Shown here piece by piece: positions 16,645 to 24,599 of a DNA stretch of 64,000 nt (position 1 is its first letter; each line of letters opens with the position of its first letter). A program made the position numbers and the translations under genes. The DNA is from Fictibacillus phosphorivorans (GTDB lineage: Bacteria > Bacillota > Bacilli > Bacillales > Fictibacillaceae). The notes beneath the pieces are model-generated. The model was not told the origin of the DNA. It saw nothing but the letters and a program-made list of their open reading frames with translations, and did no database searches. Where the stretch lies: assembly GCF_007673525.1 (NCBI RefSeq), contig NZ_VDZU01000001.1, positions 3,383,911 through 3,447,910 of the forward strand, read 5' to 3'.

Positions 16645-17318
16645 CTAGAACCCTCCCTATATAACGATTTAGGAGGCAATACGAACTCATAGCCTTCTAG
16701 TTTTAATTCAGAAATCAATTCATCTAAAATTTCTACGGTTTGCTTTAATTCATGAAGAAGAATAACAGAGCCATCCTCAGCATGATTCAAGATGTTATGA
16801 ACAATGTGTAAGGGATCTTTTTTGTGTTCCTAATCCAGACCCGCCACTTCCCATAAAAAAGGCATCACATTGAGCTTCTTTAGAACATCCAAAGTATCTT
16901 CATTAAATTGTCCAAAAGGCGGACGAAAATATATCATTTCTTGGCCTGTGAGAGATTCCAGCTGTTTCAAATTCGTAGAAATATCATGAAGCTGGTCACG
17001 ATAAGAAAGTCTCGTTAAAACGCGATGACGCAATGAATGCCCACCAATCATATGCCTTTCTTCAATCACCCGTTTCCAAGGTCGTTTTACATGCAACAAC
17101 TTTGATTGCCAAAAGAACAATGCTCTTACTTGATGTTTCTTTAGGATATCTAACAGTTCAACCAAAACAGAGGATGGTCCATCATCAAATGTAAGAATCA
17201 ATGATTTTGTTCCTTTAGGTGAATCCTGCTTGTCCCAATTTTTTTTATTCGTCCAAATCTCTTTATTTTCCCAGTCGTACACGACCGTTGCAGAAGTTAC
17301 TCAAGGACACGTTTTCAT
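16641..17318 (-). pseudogene. Polysaccharide deacetylase (NodB fold) with two in-frame stops
   Basis: Read as one frame from the ATG at 17318 (preceded by AAGGAGGAGACACT) to the TGA at 16643-16641, this encodes a complete small NodB deacetylase but contains two stops. One is TGA at codon 6 (17303-17301). The other is TAG at 16832-16830, which replaces the Trp expected in AGLDW. The motifs LTFDDGP, GGHSLRH and YFRPPFG are before the second stop, while the catalytic SVILLHEL motif lies after it in the same frame. The intact piece 17282-16830 (150 aa, GTG start) would therefore lack the last active-site motif. In B. subtilis the deacetylase gene yxkH lies beside msmX and yxkF, so this may be the same ancestral locus; there is no signal peptide. 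Confidence 0.85.
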
Positions 17319-17413
17319 AGTGTCTCCTCCTTCTTGGGAATCTGTTAGTTTAGTTAACCACTTAACATTGCTATAATAATAGCAAGCTTTTTCTTGAAAG
17401 GATATGAAAAAGG

Positions 17414-18307
17414 ATGCTCGATAAGCTAAAGAAGCACTATAAGAATTCTATGACAACAGACCTCTCCCAGCAGTCTGGCTATTACTGGTTCCTTTCAGAG
17501 GACAGCGAACCGTTCGGTATCTCAAAACCTGCTGTTTCAGAGTCAGAACTAACATTACTTCGCTCCATGTTTAACACATATGAAAACGATATTTCTTCAA
17601 ATATTTTTTCAGCACAGCAGTTAAAATGGAGAGCACTTCTTTTTGACGAGAAAGCTACAACAGAAGAAGGCTTCTATCGATTTGTACACTTTTTTAGCAA
17701 GCAGCCGATCACGGATCATGCATCATTTTCAGAAGCAGTAAATGGCCTTTTTCCTGAGGATGCAGTTCTCCTTCTTAACAAAGATCTTAAGAGTGGCGTT
17801 ATTATTGAAACATCCAAACAGGAGTTTAGTGAGACACCTTATGAAGCGTTAAAAGACATGCTCTCTACAGACTTTTATTTAGATATTTCAATTTATATAG
17901 GCTGCTATAACAATCAACTTCATCGCGCAAAAGAAACGTATACAAGAGAACAGCAACAATTTTTAGACGTGCGGAATCGTTTGATGCCGAAATCCATATA
18001 TACAGTAGCTGATATCGTTCCGTATATCCTTCTTCAGTCCGCCAGTCCGATGGCCGATCAAACATTAACATCACTAGTAGAAGAATGGCGAGAAGAAGAC
18101 GAGGAAACGCTAAAAAGCATCAAAGTATTTGTTGAATGCAACCTTAACGTTTCGTTAGCAGCGAAACAATTATATATTCACCGAAACAGCCTTCAATATC
18201 GTGTGGAAAAGTTTTATGACAAAACAGGCATTGATGTTAAGCAATTGAAGAATGCACTAACCGTTTACTTGGCCATTCTTCTTATCGAACAAAAAGATCT
18301 TCGCTAG
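17414..18307 (+). CDS. yxkF: PucR/CdaR-type helix-turn-helix protein YxkF
   Basis: 297-aa cytoplasmic regulator-like protein. The C-terminal 60 residues form the PucR/CdaR helix-turn-helix (NLNVSLAAKQLYIHRNSLQYRVEKF), while the N-terminal 220 residues are a divergent sensor region without a recognised domain. The length and the position immediately before msmX match B. subtilis yxkF as I recall it. It may regulate sugar uptake genes, but no target is known. A strong terminator separates it from msmX. Confidence 0.75.
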   Translation: MLDKLKKHYKNSMTTDLSQQSGYYWFLSEDSEPFGISKPAVSESELTLLRSMFNTYENDISSNIFSAQQLKWRALLFDEKATTEEGFYRFVHFFSKQPITDHASFSEAVNGLFPEDAVLLLNKDLKSGVIIETSKQEFSETPYEALKDMLSTDFYLDISIYIGCYNNQLHRAKETYTREQQQFLDVRNRLMPKSIYTVADIVPYILLQSASPMADQTLTSLVEEWREEDEETLKSIKVFVECNLNVSLAAKQLYIHRNSLQYRVEKFYDKTGIDVKQLKNALTVYLAILLIEQKDLR

Positions 18308-18311
18308 CTTC

Positions 18312-18352
18312 AAAAATCCTCTTTGTGCACATTGCATAAAGAGGATTTTTTA
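18312..18352 (+). terminator. Terminator of yxkF
   Basis: The stem AAAATCCTCTTT / AAAGAGGATTTTTT starts 5 bp after the yxkF stop. Confidence 0.92.
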
Positions 18353-18386
18353 TTTTAGGCATGTCGTCCATTTACGATTACCGATA

Positions 18387-18424
18387 TGAAAGCGTAAACT
18401 TAAAACATTAAGAAAACGTTTACA
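18387..18424 (+). promoter_or_regulatory. Two CcpA-type cre sites upstream of msmX
   Basis: TGAAAGCGTAAACT (18387-18400, preceded by A) fits the Bacillus cre consensus WTGNAANCGNWNNCW at every position. A second site, AGAAAACGTTTACA (18411-18424), fits with one mismatch. They lie 20-58 bp before the msmX start codon, within or just after the promoter, suggesting glucose repression of the shared sugar ATPase. Confidence 0.6.
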
Positions 18425-18444
18425 TCGGAAGGGGAATTATAAAA

Positions 18445-19542
18445 ATGGCAGGTATTAAGTTAAATAACATCGTAAAAAGATATGATAATAAAGTAACAGC
18501 TGTACATGATTTCAACCTTGATATTTCGGATAAAGAATTCATCGTATTCGTAGGACCATCTGGTTGCGGTAAATCAACAACGCTTCGTATGATCGCTGGT
18601 CTAGAAGAAATTTCTGAAGGTGATCTTATCATCGATGAGCGCGTTGTAAACGATGTAGCTCCAAAAGATCGTGACATCGCGATGGTTTTCCAAAACTATG
18701 CCCTATATCCTCACATGAACGTTTATGACAACATGGCATTCGGTCTTAAACTAAGAAAGTTCAGCAAAGAAGAAATTGAAAAGCGTGTTAAAGAAGCAGC
18801 ACGTATTCTTGGTCTTGAGCAATACTTAGATCGTAAACCAAAAGCACTTTCAGGTGGTCAGCGTCAGCGTGTTGCACTAGGACGTGCCATCGTTCGTGAT
18901 GCAAAAGTATTCTTGATGGATGAGCCGTTATCCAACCTTGATGCAAAACTTCGTGTTCAGATGCGTGCTGAGATCACAAAACTTCACCAACGTCTGCAAA
19001 CGACTACAATCTACGTAACGCATGACCAAACAGAAGCGATGACGATGGCAACACGTATCGTTGTTATGAAAGACGGACGCATCCAGCAAGTTGGATCTCC
19101 GAAAGAAGTATACGATACACCTGAGAACATCTTCGTTGGTGGATTTATCGGAAGTCCTGCAATGAACTTCTTGAATGGTACGCTTGAAGACGGATTCTTC
19201 AAAGTCGGTGACACGAAGATTGCAGTTCCTGGCGGAAAGATGAAGATTCTACAAGAAAAAGGCTACAACAACAAAGATGTTGTCCTAGGTATCCGTCCAG
19301 AAGATATTCATGATGAGCCTGTATTCTTAGAGTCATCTTCAAACACGAAGATTGAAGCGAAAATCGACGTTGCTGAACTGATGGGTGCTGAAACGTTCTT
19401 GTACTCTACAGTTAGCGGACAAGATTTTATCGCACGCGTAGATTCTCGTACAGACATTCGCAACGGTCAGGACATTTCCTTAGCGTTTGACATGAACAAA
19501 GCACATTTCTTTGATAAAGAAACAGAACTTCGTATTCGTTAA
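18445..19542 (+). CDS. msmX: Multi-sugar ABC transporter ATPase MsmX
   Basis: 365-aa ATPase that energises several carbohydrate ABC importers in B. subtilis. Walker A is GPSGCGKSTTLRM, the Q loop is MVFQNYALYPHMNVYDN, the signature is LSGGQRQRVALGRA, Walker B is VFLMDEPLSNLDA and the switch His is in YVTHDQTEAMTMA. The C-terminal regulatory TOBE domain runs about 235-365. The sequence is strongly conserved and the B. subtilis protein has the same length. It is monocistronic, with no sugar permease nearby, as expected of a shared ATPase. Confidence 0.93.
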   Translation: MAGIKLNNIVKRYDNKVTAVHDFNLDISDKEFIVFVGPSGCGKSTTLRMIAGLEEISEGDLIIDERVVNDVAPKDRDIAMVFQNYALYPHMNVYDNMAFGLKLRKFSKEEIEKRVKEAARILGLEQYLDRKPKALSGGQRQRVALGRAIVRDAKVFLMDEPLSNLDAKLRVQMRAEITKLHQRLQTTTIYVTHDQTEAMTMATRIVVMKDGRIQQVGSPKEVYDTPENIFVGGFIGSPAMNFLNGTLEDGFFKVGDTKIAVPGGKMKILQEKGYNNKDVVLGIRPEDIHDEPVFLESSSNTKIEAKIDVAELMGAETFLYSTVSGQDFIARVDSRTDIRNGQDISLAFDMNKAHFFDKETELRIR

Positions 19543-19554
19543 TTCATATGTAAT

Positions 19555-19585
19555 AAAAGCTCTGCTTAATCAAGCAGAGCTTTTT
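19555..19585 (+). terminator. Terminator of msmX
   Basis: AAAAGCTCTGCTT / AAGCAGAGCTTTTT is a perfect stem. The TTGTCGA motif and array 2 follow it immediately. Confidence 0.95.
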
Positions 19586-19586
19586 C

Positions 19587-19727
19587 TTGTCGACTATACG
19601 ACCATTCATTACCGAAATTTGTATTTTATGTGATACATTCATATTTTTATATGATAACTCTTAATTTTTATATGATAGGACTTTAAAATTATGTGTTTAT
19701 CCCTCCTTTTTATGTGATAATGTGTCC
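19587..19727. repeat. Tandem array 2: about five 21-bp units with TTTTATRTGATA core
   Basis: After CTTGTCGAC at 19586-19594, units of about 21-22 bp begin at 19621, 19643, 19664, 19686 and 19707. Each contains a version of TTTTTATATGATAA. Unit sequence is unrelated to array 1, but size, copy number and place (just behind a terminator) are the same. A T-rich run with CCCC/GGGG ends (about 19740-19767) follows before the next promoter. Confidence 0.7.
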
Positions 19728-19781
19728 CCTCAAAAAAAATCCCCTGTTATTTTTTTTTTTATCGGGGAAAATGTTTAATGA

Positions 19782-19810
19782 TTGACGAATTCGCCATTCG
19801 TTTATACAAT
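19782..19810 (+). promoter_or_regulatory. Sigma-A promoter of the amino-acid ABC pair
   Basis: TTGACG, 17 bp, TACAAT. A 7-bp stem-loop (GTCGGGA/TCCTGAC, 19827-19843) then abuts the GAGGAGG ribosome site and could modulate translation. Confidence 0.75.
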
Positions 19811-19857
19811 AAATTCTATAAAATTTGTCGGGATTATCCTGACGAGGAGGACTTCAT

Positions 19858-20637
19858 TTGAAAAACACATTTAAATTCCTGTCAGCTCTCGCTCTTTCTG
19901 TCATTCTGTTGTCAGCATGCGGAAATTCTGACGAGTCAAAATCAGGTTCAGGTTCAGATAAAAAAGTACTTACAATAGGTACAGAAGCTACATATCCACC
20001 ATTTTCATACCGTGATAAAAAGACAAACGAAATCACAGGCTATGATGTAGAAGTAGCTAAAGAAGTTGCTAAGCGTCTTGATATGGAGCCGAAGTTCGTG
20101 GCAACTGAATGGAAGAACATGTTTACGTCTCTAGACTCTAAACGATTTGATCTAGTTGCGAATCAAGTAACTGTAACAGACGAAAGAAAAGCTAAATATG
20201 ACTTCTCTACTCCTTATACCGTTTCTGGTGGACAAGTCATCGTGAACAAAGACAACAAAGATATCAAAGGAATTAAAGATTTAAAAGGCAAAGTAGTCGG
20301 AACAACACAAGGAAGTAACTACGCTGCTGAAGCTGAAAAAGCTGGAGCAAAAACAAAGTTCTATAAAGGTGCTGCACAAGTATTAACAGATTTAGATGTT
20401 AACCGTGTAGATGCTGCAATGAACGATCAGCTTTTCATCCTGACAGAATTAAAGAAAACAGATTATAACGTTAAAGCGGTTGGCGAACCTTTTAACGAAA
20501 ACGAAATGGCATTTGCATTCCGAAAAGATGACAAAGATTTAATTAAAGATGTAAACAAAGCACTTGAAGAAATGAAGAGTGACGGTACACTGAAAAAGCT
20601 CTCCGAAAAATATTTTGGAGAAAATGTAAGTGAGTAA
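19858..20637 (+). CDS. Amino-acid ABC transporter substrate-binding lipoprotein (TcyA-like)
   Basis: 259-aa extracellular solute-binding lipoprotein. The start is TTG with GAGGAGG 8 bp upstream. The signal peptide ends in the lipobox LLSAC, with Cys21 lipidated. The mature part is a family-3 binding protein: IGTEATYPPFSYRD, GYDVEVAKEVAKRL, FDLVANQVTVTDERK and a final SDGTLKKLSEKYFGEN. It resembles B. subtilis TcyA (cystine) in several of these blocks, but the ligand could be another polar amino acid, so no gene symbol is given. Confidence 0.85.
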   Translation: MKNTFKFLSALALSVILLSACGNSDESKSGSGSDKKVLTIGTEATYPPFSYRDKKTNEITGYDVEVAKEVAKRLDMEPKFVATEWKNMFTSLDSKRFDLVANQVTVTDERKAKYDFSTPYTVSGGQVIVNKDNKDIKGIKDLKGKVVGTTQGSNYAAEAEKAGAKTKFYKGAAQVLTDLDVNRVDAAMNDQLFILTELKKTDYNVKAVGEPFNENEMAFAFRKDDKDLIKDVNKALEEMKSDGTLKKLSEKYFGENVSE

Positions 20638-21283
20638 TTTATCAGAAATTCTGATCAACTCCCTCCCCTATTTATTGGAGGGAGCTGTTTTTACTATCGT
20701 CATAAGCCTTGTATCGATTTTCGGAGCGCTTATTTTCGGGTTGGTTGTTGCTTTATGCAGGATGTCATCGAATAAATTCTTGTCAGGGATTGCCAAGGGG
20801 TATATTTCTTTCTTTAGAGGAACGCCATTATTAATTCAATTATTGATTCTCTATAACGGTTTCACGTTTATTTATGTACCAGAAGGATGGCAGGCTGCGC
20901 TTGCTGGACTCATACTTCATTTTAGTGCCTATATAGCCGAATCCTATCGGGGTGCTATTCAGTCGATTGAAAAAGGTCAATGGGAAGCTGCTTTTTCACT
21001 TGGGATGAACAGATATCTTACGTATAAAGAAGTAATTCTCCCACAAGCATGGAGAATTTCAATTCCATCCGTTTGGAATTCATTGATCGATATCGTTAAA
21101 GCTTCTTCGTTAGCTTCAGTAATTACAGTACCAGAGCTTACTTTGATGGCAGATCAGATCAGCGCATCACAACTGATCGTATTACCTGTTCTATTAGAAG
21201 CTGCAGTCCTTTATTGGATTTTAACTTCTCTATTGGACGGTCTTCGAGTACTGCTTGAAAGAAGAATTAGAATCAGCCAATAA
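20630..21283 (+). CDS. Amino-acid ABC transporter permease (TcyB-like)
   Basis: 217-aa inner-membrane permease of the HisMQ type with about five helices. FRGTPLLIQLLILYNG and the EAA loop EAAFSLGMNRYLTYKEVILPQAWR (two adjacent blocks) identify it. The GTG start overlaps the end of the binding-protein gene, so the two are coupled. No ATPase gene follows: a terminator sits directly after the stop, whereas TcyABC-like systems normally have a third gene. An ATPase must come from elsewhere. Confidence 0.87.
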   Translation: MSNLSEILINSLPYLLEGAVFTIVISLVSIFGALIFGLVVALCRMSSNKFLSGIAKGYISFFRGTPLLIQLLILYNGFTFIYVPEGWQAALAGLILHFSAYIAESYRGAIQSIEKGQWEAAFSLGMNRYLTYKEVILPQAWRISIPSVWNSLIDIVKASSLASVITVPELTLMADQISASQLIVLPVLLEAAVLYWILTSLLDGLRVLLERRIRISQ

Positions 21284-21284
21284 T

Positions 21285-21317
21285 CCCTTCATGTCTCTTT
21301 TAGATATGAAGGTTTTT
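21285..21317 (+). terminator. Terminator of the amino-acid ABC pair
   Basis: CCTTCAT / ATGAAGGTTTTTT stem directly after the permease stop. It closes the operon at two genes. Confidence 0.85.
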
Positions 21318-21318
21318 T

Positions 21319-21570
21319 CTACTCCCACTCACCTATAAAAAAAAGCACTTCTTGATGACAAGCATCACAATAAAACACATGTGGGCATTGGCTTTCTGCA
21401 AAATTACTCGGATAGCCATCCTCTAGCTTCAGTTCATCCACTTCCATGTAGGGACTGTAATCATCGAAAAAATCACTTACTCTTCCTTGATCTTGAACCG
21501 CTCTTCCGCATTCTGGACAGCGAACGTTTATCGTTTGAAAGTTATTACAGATCGGACACATCGCCATCAT
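21319..21570 (-). CDS. Small zinc-ribbon-like protein of unknown function
   Basis: 83-aa acidic protein I do not recognise. It has MCPICNN, RCPECGRA and a C-terminal FYCDACHQE, that is three C-x2-C pairs plus QCPH, enough to build one or two zinc sites. The middle (DFFDDYSPYMEVDELKLEDG) is highly acidic. I start at the ATG at 21570, which has AGGAG 6 bp upstream; the TTG at 21576 would sit on that site. It is a lone gene between convergent ABC genes and a SASP gene. Confidence 0.65.
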   Translation of the reverse strand: MMAMCPICNNFQTINVRCPECGRAVQDQGRVSDFFDDYSPYMEVDELKLEDGYPSNFAESQCPHVFYCDACHQEVLFFIGEWE

Positions 21571-21591
21571 TATCAACTCCTATGATTTAAA

Positions 21592-21628
21592 AAGGGAGTG
21601 GATTCCTCCACCCCCGTTTTGTATCAGT
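21592..21628 (-). terminator. Terminator of the SASP gene
   Basis: The minus-strand stem GGGGGTGGA / TCCACTCCC is followed by TTTTT, just after the SASP stop. Confidence 0.85.
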
Positions 21629-21639
21629 TACGAGCTAAG

Positions 21640-21834
21640 TTAGCGATTACCGCCACTTAACTGTTGCTGACCCATTGCGACTAAACGTTTTGTCATTTCC
21701 CCACCAACCGAGCCATTCGCACGAGCAGTTGTATCTGGGCCAAGTGTAACACCGAACTCAGATGCGATCTCATATTTCATTTGATCAATTGCTTGCTGTG
21801 CTCCTGGGACAACCAATTTGTTTCTTCTTGCCAT
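21640..21834 (-). CDS. Alpha/beta-type small acid-soluble spore protein
   Basis: 64-aa DNA-binding protein that coats and protects the spore chromosome. The family signatures are present: [10 protein letters not shown] (with the germination-protease cleavage Glu-Ile-Ala) and [23 protein letters not shown] start at 21834 ([12 protein letters not shown]), where AAGGGGGTG provides the ribosome site; an upstream in-frame extension is non-homologous. A candidate forespore promoter is listed separately. It is one of several ssp genes expected in the genome. Confidence 0.95.
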   Translation of the reverse strand: MARRNKLVVPGAQQAIDQMKYEIASEFGVTLGPDTTARANGSVGGEMTKRLVAMGQQQLSGGNR

Positions 21835-21854
21835 GTGTTTCACCCCCTTGCACT

Positions 21855-21884
21855 TATTGTGTATCTCACCAGTTTCTCTATTCG
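21855..21884 (-). promoter_or_regulatory. Candidate sigma-G promoter of the SASP gene
   Basis: The minus strand reads CGAATA, 17 bp, CACAATA, against a sigma-G consensus of about TGAATA-N17/18-CATAATA. It is placed 20 bp before the start codon. One mismatch lies in each box, so this is plausible and not certain. Confidence 0.45.
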
Positions 21885-22022
21885 TTCCTAACACTGGCAA
21901 TATATAGCGTTCTTCCCACTACAAATCGGGTGATGTATTCAAAAAGGTTGTCTAGTTGGTTTATACTGAATTATAGTAAGAAAAAAATCATGTGATGATT
22001 ATGAAAAAGTTGGTGAAAGAAA

Positions 22023-22331
22023 ATGTCAAATGAATATGCAGTAGAGATGTTCAGAAAAACCATACCTCTGTTTCAAGCATTAGGTGATCCAGTCAGACAA
22101 GACCTCGTTCTGCTTTTAGCGGAGACAGATAAAATGAATGTTACGGATATTGCCAGTCAATCTCCAATGTCACGACCAACAGTCTCCCATCACTTAAAAA
22201 TTTTACGAGAAGCTGGAATTGTTGGAACGGAGAAAAAAGGGAAAGAGATTTTTTATTTCTTAACCCTTGATCAAACCGTTGTTCAGCTCAAACAGCTCAT
22301 TCACATTATTGAAGAGGAATGTATTTTGTAA
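22023..22331 (+). CDS. ArsR-family transcriptional regulator
   Basis: 102-aa winged-helix repressor. ALGDPVRQDLVLLLAE, the recognition helix MSRPTVSHHLKILREAGIV and the wing EKKGKEIFYFLT are typical. The metal-binding ELCVCDL motif of ArsR/SmtB sensors is absent and no Cys pair occurs in helix 3; the only Cys is near the end. A non-metal ligand or redox signal is therefore more likely. No obvious target gene is adjacent, since the repeat region follows. Confidence 0.88.
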   Translation: MSNEYAVEMFRKTIPLFQALGDPVRQDLVLLLAETDKMNVTDIASQSPMSRPTVSHHLKILREAGIVGTEKKGKEIFYFLTLDQTVVQLKQLIHIIEEECIL

Positions 22332-22364
22332 GCTCTTTGTTGTATTCGCTGTTGTTTATGAAGG

Positions 22365-22535
22365 TAGTTGATTTCCGCTTCAGGTTGCTCGCTTTCCGGG
22401 TGGTGTGCGGTGAGCCACCTTGCCGCATTGCGCCATAAGGTGTCTCACCTGTCACACTGATCCCCCAGGAGTCTTCCACCTTACACTACAATCAACCTTT
22501 CAAAGATGCCTTTTTGAAAACTAATAGCAACAACT
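22365..22535 (+). repeat. Dispersed intergenic repeat, copy B
   Basis: Same element as copy A at 783-960: TAGTTGATTTCCGCTTCAGG, TCGCTTTCC, GCGGTGAGCCACC, GGTGTCTCACCTG, CAGGAGTCT and CTACAATCAACC, with the same AATAGCAAC tail. It is oriented opposite to copy C, so the pair forms an inverted repeat. Confidence 0.8.
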
Positions 22536-22650
22536 TTTTAAAGAACTGTCAATTTCTATTGAAAAAAGACTTCTAAAAAACGATTCAGCATGGTTGGCTG
22601 AATCGCTTTTATTTTTGCTAACTTTTCTTTTTGTTATTACTTCATTGACA

Positions 22651-22906
22651 AGTTGATTGAAGTGGAAGTGCGAGACTCCTACGGGACGAGCGGTCAGCCT
22701 GAAAAGTGGAAGTGGCTCGTTCAGCCCCGACCAGCAAAAGATGAATGGGCTATGAAGGCGCACTTTGCCTTATTGACCGTTCATCTTTTGACCTCGAGGG
22801 GCTAGCCACTGCAACTAGACTGGTGGAGACTCCTAAGGGCGCAAAGCGGCAGGAGGCTCACCGTTCGCCCCGTGGAAAGCGAGCAACTGTAACGTAAATC
22901 AACTAC
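22651..22906 (-). repeat. Dispersed intergenic repeat, copy C with inserted hairpin
   Basis: Read on the minus strand it begins GTAGTTGATTTACGTTAC and TCGCTTTCC, then GGTGAGCCTCCTGCCGC, matching copy B nearly base for base over about 85 bp. It ends near 22651 with the other edge (AGTCTCGCACTTCC, then CAATCAACTTG). The middle is longer than in A or B and contains a large hairpin: CAAAAGATGAA / TTCATCTTTTG (about 22734-22789) enclosing AAGGC/GCCTT. This is either an inserted stem-loop or a fuller version of the element. Confidence 0.75.
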
Positions 22907-22938
22907 TTCAAAAACAACTCTGCAAAACGAAAACAGCT

Positions 22939-24456
22939 CTATTTTTTCCTAAGTTGTTTAATACCTGAACGAATTAATGCCGCTCTTTGTTTGCTGTTTG
23001 AGAAATAAGCTCTGATCAATGTTCTTATTTTTGAGTACTTATTTTCGTACGGGTACCAATTTATTTCTCGTTGTTTGATTCCCGCATCCTTCATTACCGA
23101 CATCTGACGGGTAAAGGTGAACAAGCCTTCGTCTCCGTGATACCTGCCTACGCCGCTGCTTTTCACACCACCAAATGGAAGATGAGGATTTGCTACTGAA
23201 ACAAGTACATCATTAATTACCGCACTGCCTGTTACAAGCTTTGATGAAACACGATTCGCTTTTTTAGCGTCCTTTGTCCATACACTTGCGTTCAATCCAA
23301 ACTCAGTGCTGTTCGCTTTTTCGATCGCTTCTTCCTCTGTTGAGAAGGATATCACAGGCAGTACGGGTCCAAACGTTTCTTCTTTAACGATGTTCATATC
23401 TTCAGTAACATTCGTTAAGATCATTGGTTCCAAATACATGCTGTCTCCCCACTGATCTGGCTCTTTGCCAGTAAGCAGAAGAGCACCTTTCTCTAATGCA
23501 TCCTTCACATGATTTCTGATAATCTCTTTTTGGTGAGGAAAAGTTAATGAACCTATATCTACTCCAAGTTTCAGTTTCTTCGTTTCTTCTACAAGCCTGT
23601 CGATAAATTCTCCATGAATCGCATGCTGCACATAAACTCTTTCAATCGACATGCAAACTTGTCCTGCATTCGTAAATGCCCCCCAAACTGCACCATTCAC
23701 TGCTCTTATCATGTGAGCATCTTCAAATACAATCATTGGATCCTTTCCACCAAGCTCCAGGGTATAAGGAATAAACCTCTTACTTGCTTCAACGCCTATC
23801 TTACGTCCTGTCTCAACAGATCCTGTGAAGAAAATGCCATCTGGCGTTCCAGAAACCAAAGCTTGTCCCAGCTCTTTTCCCCCATGCGCAACTTGAAGAA
23901 CATTTTTCGGCAAATTCACTTCTCTCGCAATTTTTTCAATCAACAGTCCGATCGTAGGTGTTACCTCAGATGGTTTTACAATAACAGAATTCCCTGCGAT
24001 CAGTGCAGAGATTACAGGTGTCATCGATAGTTGAAAAGGATAGTTCCATGGTGAGATGACTAATACTGTTCCTAGAGGAAAATAATCTACATATGAAGAT
24101 TTACCTAAAAAAAGAATCGGTGTGGAAACTTTTTTCCTCTTTAAAATTTTTGGTGCGCGCTTTTCATAATGCGCAATGATATCAATTACAGGCATAAGAT
24201 CTGCTGTTAGAGCTTCTGTTTTCACTTTTCCAGTCGCAGCACAAATTTCATCTACGATCTCATCCATGTTATCTAATAGATGCTGCTTTATCTTTTTTAT
24301 AAACGTTAATCGAGTTTCTAATGTACGTGTGGACCAATATTGAAAAGCAGCAGAAGCTTTTTCATACATTTCAGGAACGTAATTTTCTCCCGTTTCTAGC
24401 CACTGGTCGATGGTTTCACCTGTTGCAGGATGTTTTGCAATCATTACGTTTTTCAT
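22939..24456 (-). CDS. Aldehyde dehydrogenase family protein
   Basis: 505-aa NAD(P)-dependent aldehyde dehydrogenase of the class that includes coniferyl and long-chain aldehyde dehydrogenases (PWNYPFQLSMTPVISALIAGN). The catalytic Cys is in AFTNAGQVCMSIER, Glu in YTLELGGKDPMIV and the NAD loop in FTGSVETG. The C-terminal tail (residues about 465-505, very basic, ending SGIKQLRKK) is longer than in class 3 enzymes and could associate with membrane. It is divergent from an SDR gene. Substrate is unknown. Confidence 0.88.
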   Translation of the reverse strand: MKNVMIAKHPATGETIDQWLETGENYVPEMYEKASAAFQYWSTRTLETRLTFIKKIKQHLLDNMDEIVDEICAATGKVKTEALTADLMPVIDIIAHYEKRAPKILKRKKVSTPILFLGKSSYVDYFPLGTVLVISPWNYPFQLSMTPVISALIAGNSVIVKPSEVTPTIGLLIEKIAREVNLPKNVLQVAHGGKELGQALVSGTPDGIFFTGSVETGRKIGVEASKRFIPYTLELGGKDPMIVFEDAHMIRAVNGAVWGAFTNAGQVCMSIERVYVQHAIHGEFIDRLVEETKKLKLGVDIGSLTFPHQKEIIRNHVKDALEKGALLLTGKEPDQWGDSMYLEPMILTNVTEDMNIVKEETFGPVLPVISFSTEEEAIEKANSTEFGLNASVWTKDAKKANRVSSKLVTGSAVINDVLVSVANPHLPFGGVKSSGVGRYHGDEGLFTFTRQMSVMKDAGIKQREINWYPYENKYSKIRTLIRAYFSNSKQRAALIRSGIKQLRKK

Positions 24457-24599
24457 TCAAGCGCACCTCCTTTGTAAAAATTTTCATATTTCTTCCATCA
24501 TACCTTTTTTGATGAGTTATTGTTTATTTATTTCTATGGATATGGTATCATGTTGATATTCTTAAACATATAAACATAATGATAGAAAGGATGTTTCTT

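Noticed and set aside
19555..19857. CymR or S-box control of the TcyA-like operon
   Set aside because: I looked for the SAM riboswitch blocks and a CymR-like motif and found neither; only a sigma-A promoter and a small hairpin are present.
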